Shown: piece by piece, positions 40,041-40,394 of the stretch
Layout of the letters: each line of letters opens with the position of its first letter
Numbering within the stretch: the stretch's first letter is position 1
NCBI GenBank assembly: GCA_947306425.1
Contig: CAMZGO010000014.1
Location: 1-40,394, forward strand
Direction of reading: 5' to 3'
DNA from: an uncultured Elusimicrobia bacterium
GTDB taxonomy: Bacteria; Elusimicrobiota; Elusimicrobia; Elusimicrobiales; Elusimicrobiaceae
DNA: 40,394 nt
Notes under the pieces: generated by a model
What the model was told of the DNA's origin: nothing
What the model saw: the letters and a program-made list of their open reading frames with translations, nothing else
The model's database searches: none
Position numbers and translations under genes: made by a program

Positions 40041-40394
40041 AAGACGAAGCAAATACCCCCTCAATAATTAAAGTTTTGCAAGTATTTTGCATTTATAGTA
40101 GGCGCTCCGTAGTGAGGTATACCTAGAGTGGCCGGCAGGCCCGTGTATCCGAACGAAGGAGCAACACCCTATAAATGTAAAAGACGAAGCAAATACCCCC
40201 TCAATAATTAAAGTTTTGCAAGTATTTTGCATTTATAGTAGGCGCTCCGTAGTGAGGTATACCTAGAGTGGCCGGCAGGCCCGTGTATCCGAACGAAGGA
40301 GCAACACCCTATAAATGTAAAAGACGAAGCAAATACCCCCTCAATAATTAAAGTTTTGCAAGTATTTTGCATTTATAGTAGGCGCTCCGTAGTG
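40041..40394. repeat. 140-bp tandem repeat with a long hairpin in each unit (runs off the window)
   Basis: Identical units start at 40041, 40181 and 40321 (the third cut at 40394). In each, CATTTATAG (40090-40098) pairs with CTATAAATG (40169-40177), and nested inside are GCTCC/GGAGC, a bulged GGTATAC/GTATCC and GGCC/GGCC around GGCA. The remaining 50 bases or so are AT-rich apart from an ACCCCCTC motif. Identity between units means recent amplification or strong selection, or an assembly edge. No coding potential. It may be a multicopy structured RNA or a recombination-type site. Confidence 0.85.

Noticed and set aside
40041-40394. CRISPR array
   Set aside because: The period is 140 bases and the segments between hairpins are identical, so there are no unique spacers; no cas genes are near.

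Overview
The window looks like a low-GC, Gram-negative bacterial chromosome segment. The pilin N-termini, the stomatin/NfeD, serC-serA-DUF1015 and nadD-yqeK arrangements, and outer-membrane-type proteins beside a TagD/LicD pair would fit a gut-type member of the Elusimicrobiota. That placement is inference from general resemblance and was not tested by any search. There is no rRNA, CRISPR array, phage or transposase. Four tRNA genes are present, none with an encoded CCA, and a CCA/poly(A)-type nucleotidyltransferase gene is also present.

Layout. 1-1130: a type IV pilin-like gene with its terminator and promoter, then a 400-bp palindromic MITE-like element. 1132-6358 (minus): an operon-like run of a MraY/WecA-type transferase, a NadD-YqeK fusion, a LytR_C-domain membrane protein, RsfS with an unusual lysine-rich tail, and ArgRS. 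6394-7894 (plus): a small lipoprotein and a TerC-family membrane protein. 7891-15176 (minus): six unrecognised membrane-anchored proteins behind one strong sigma70-type promoter. 15383-17598: GtrA, a MATE transporter and a cold-shock protein. 17708-20249: a second pilin with a structured leader, tRNA-Cys/Gly/Thr and tuf. 20315-22617: TagD-like and LicD-like genes, a structured leader RNA, and an AlkD-like gene. 22621-25697: a beta-barrel protein and poorly characterised membrane or cytosolic proteins. 25694-28069: Era, NfeD and stomatin. 28163-31979: a TPR lipoprotein, a CCA/poly(A) nucleotidyltransferase and an acyl-CoA synthetase. 32224-36323: a third pilin and the serC-serA-DUF1015 run. 36477-39928: tRNA-Met(CAU), a nitroreductase, a fourth pilin with a structured leader, a C_GCAxxG_C_C protein, a Bax-inhibitor-1-like protein and a fifth pilin. 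40041-end: a 140-bp tandem repeat, each unit containing a long hairpin.

The most interesting material is as follows. (1) Two homologous leader RNAs of about 250 nt (minus strand, 21672-21921 upstream of licD and 37952-38209 upstream of a pilin) share one architecture. It includes a 10-11 bp long-range pseudoknot whose sequence differs completely between copies while pairing is kept perfectly. Both start with a Shine-Dalgarno sequence followed by an ATG-stop. (2) The six-gene envelope locus at 7891-15176 has three related large proteins and two small coiled-coil partners. (3) Homopolymeric T15/T16 tracts fill the -35/-10 spacer of two pilin promoters, a classical phase-variation layout. (4) RsfS carries a histone-H1-like tail. 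(5) EF-Tu has a non-canonical switch I. (6) The 140-bp tandem structured repeat.

All functions are from reading the sequence. No database or folding program was run.
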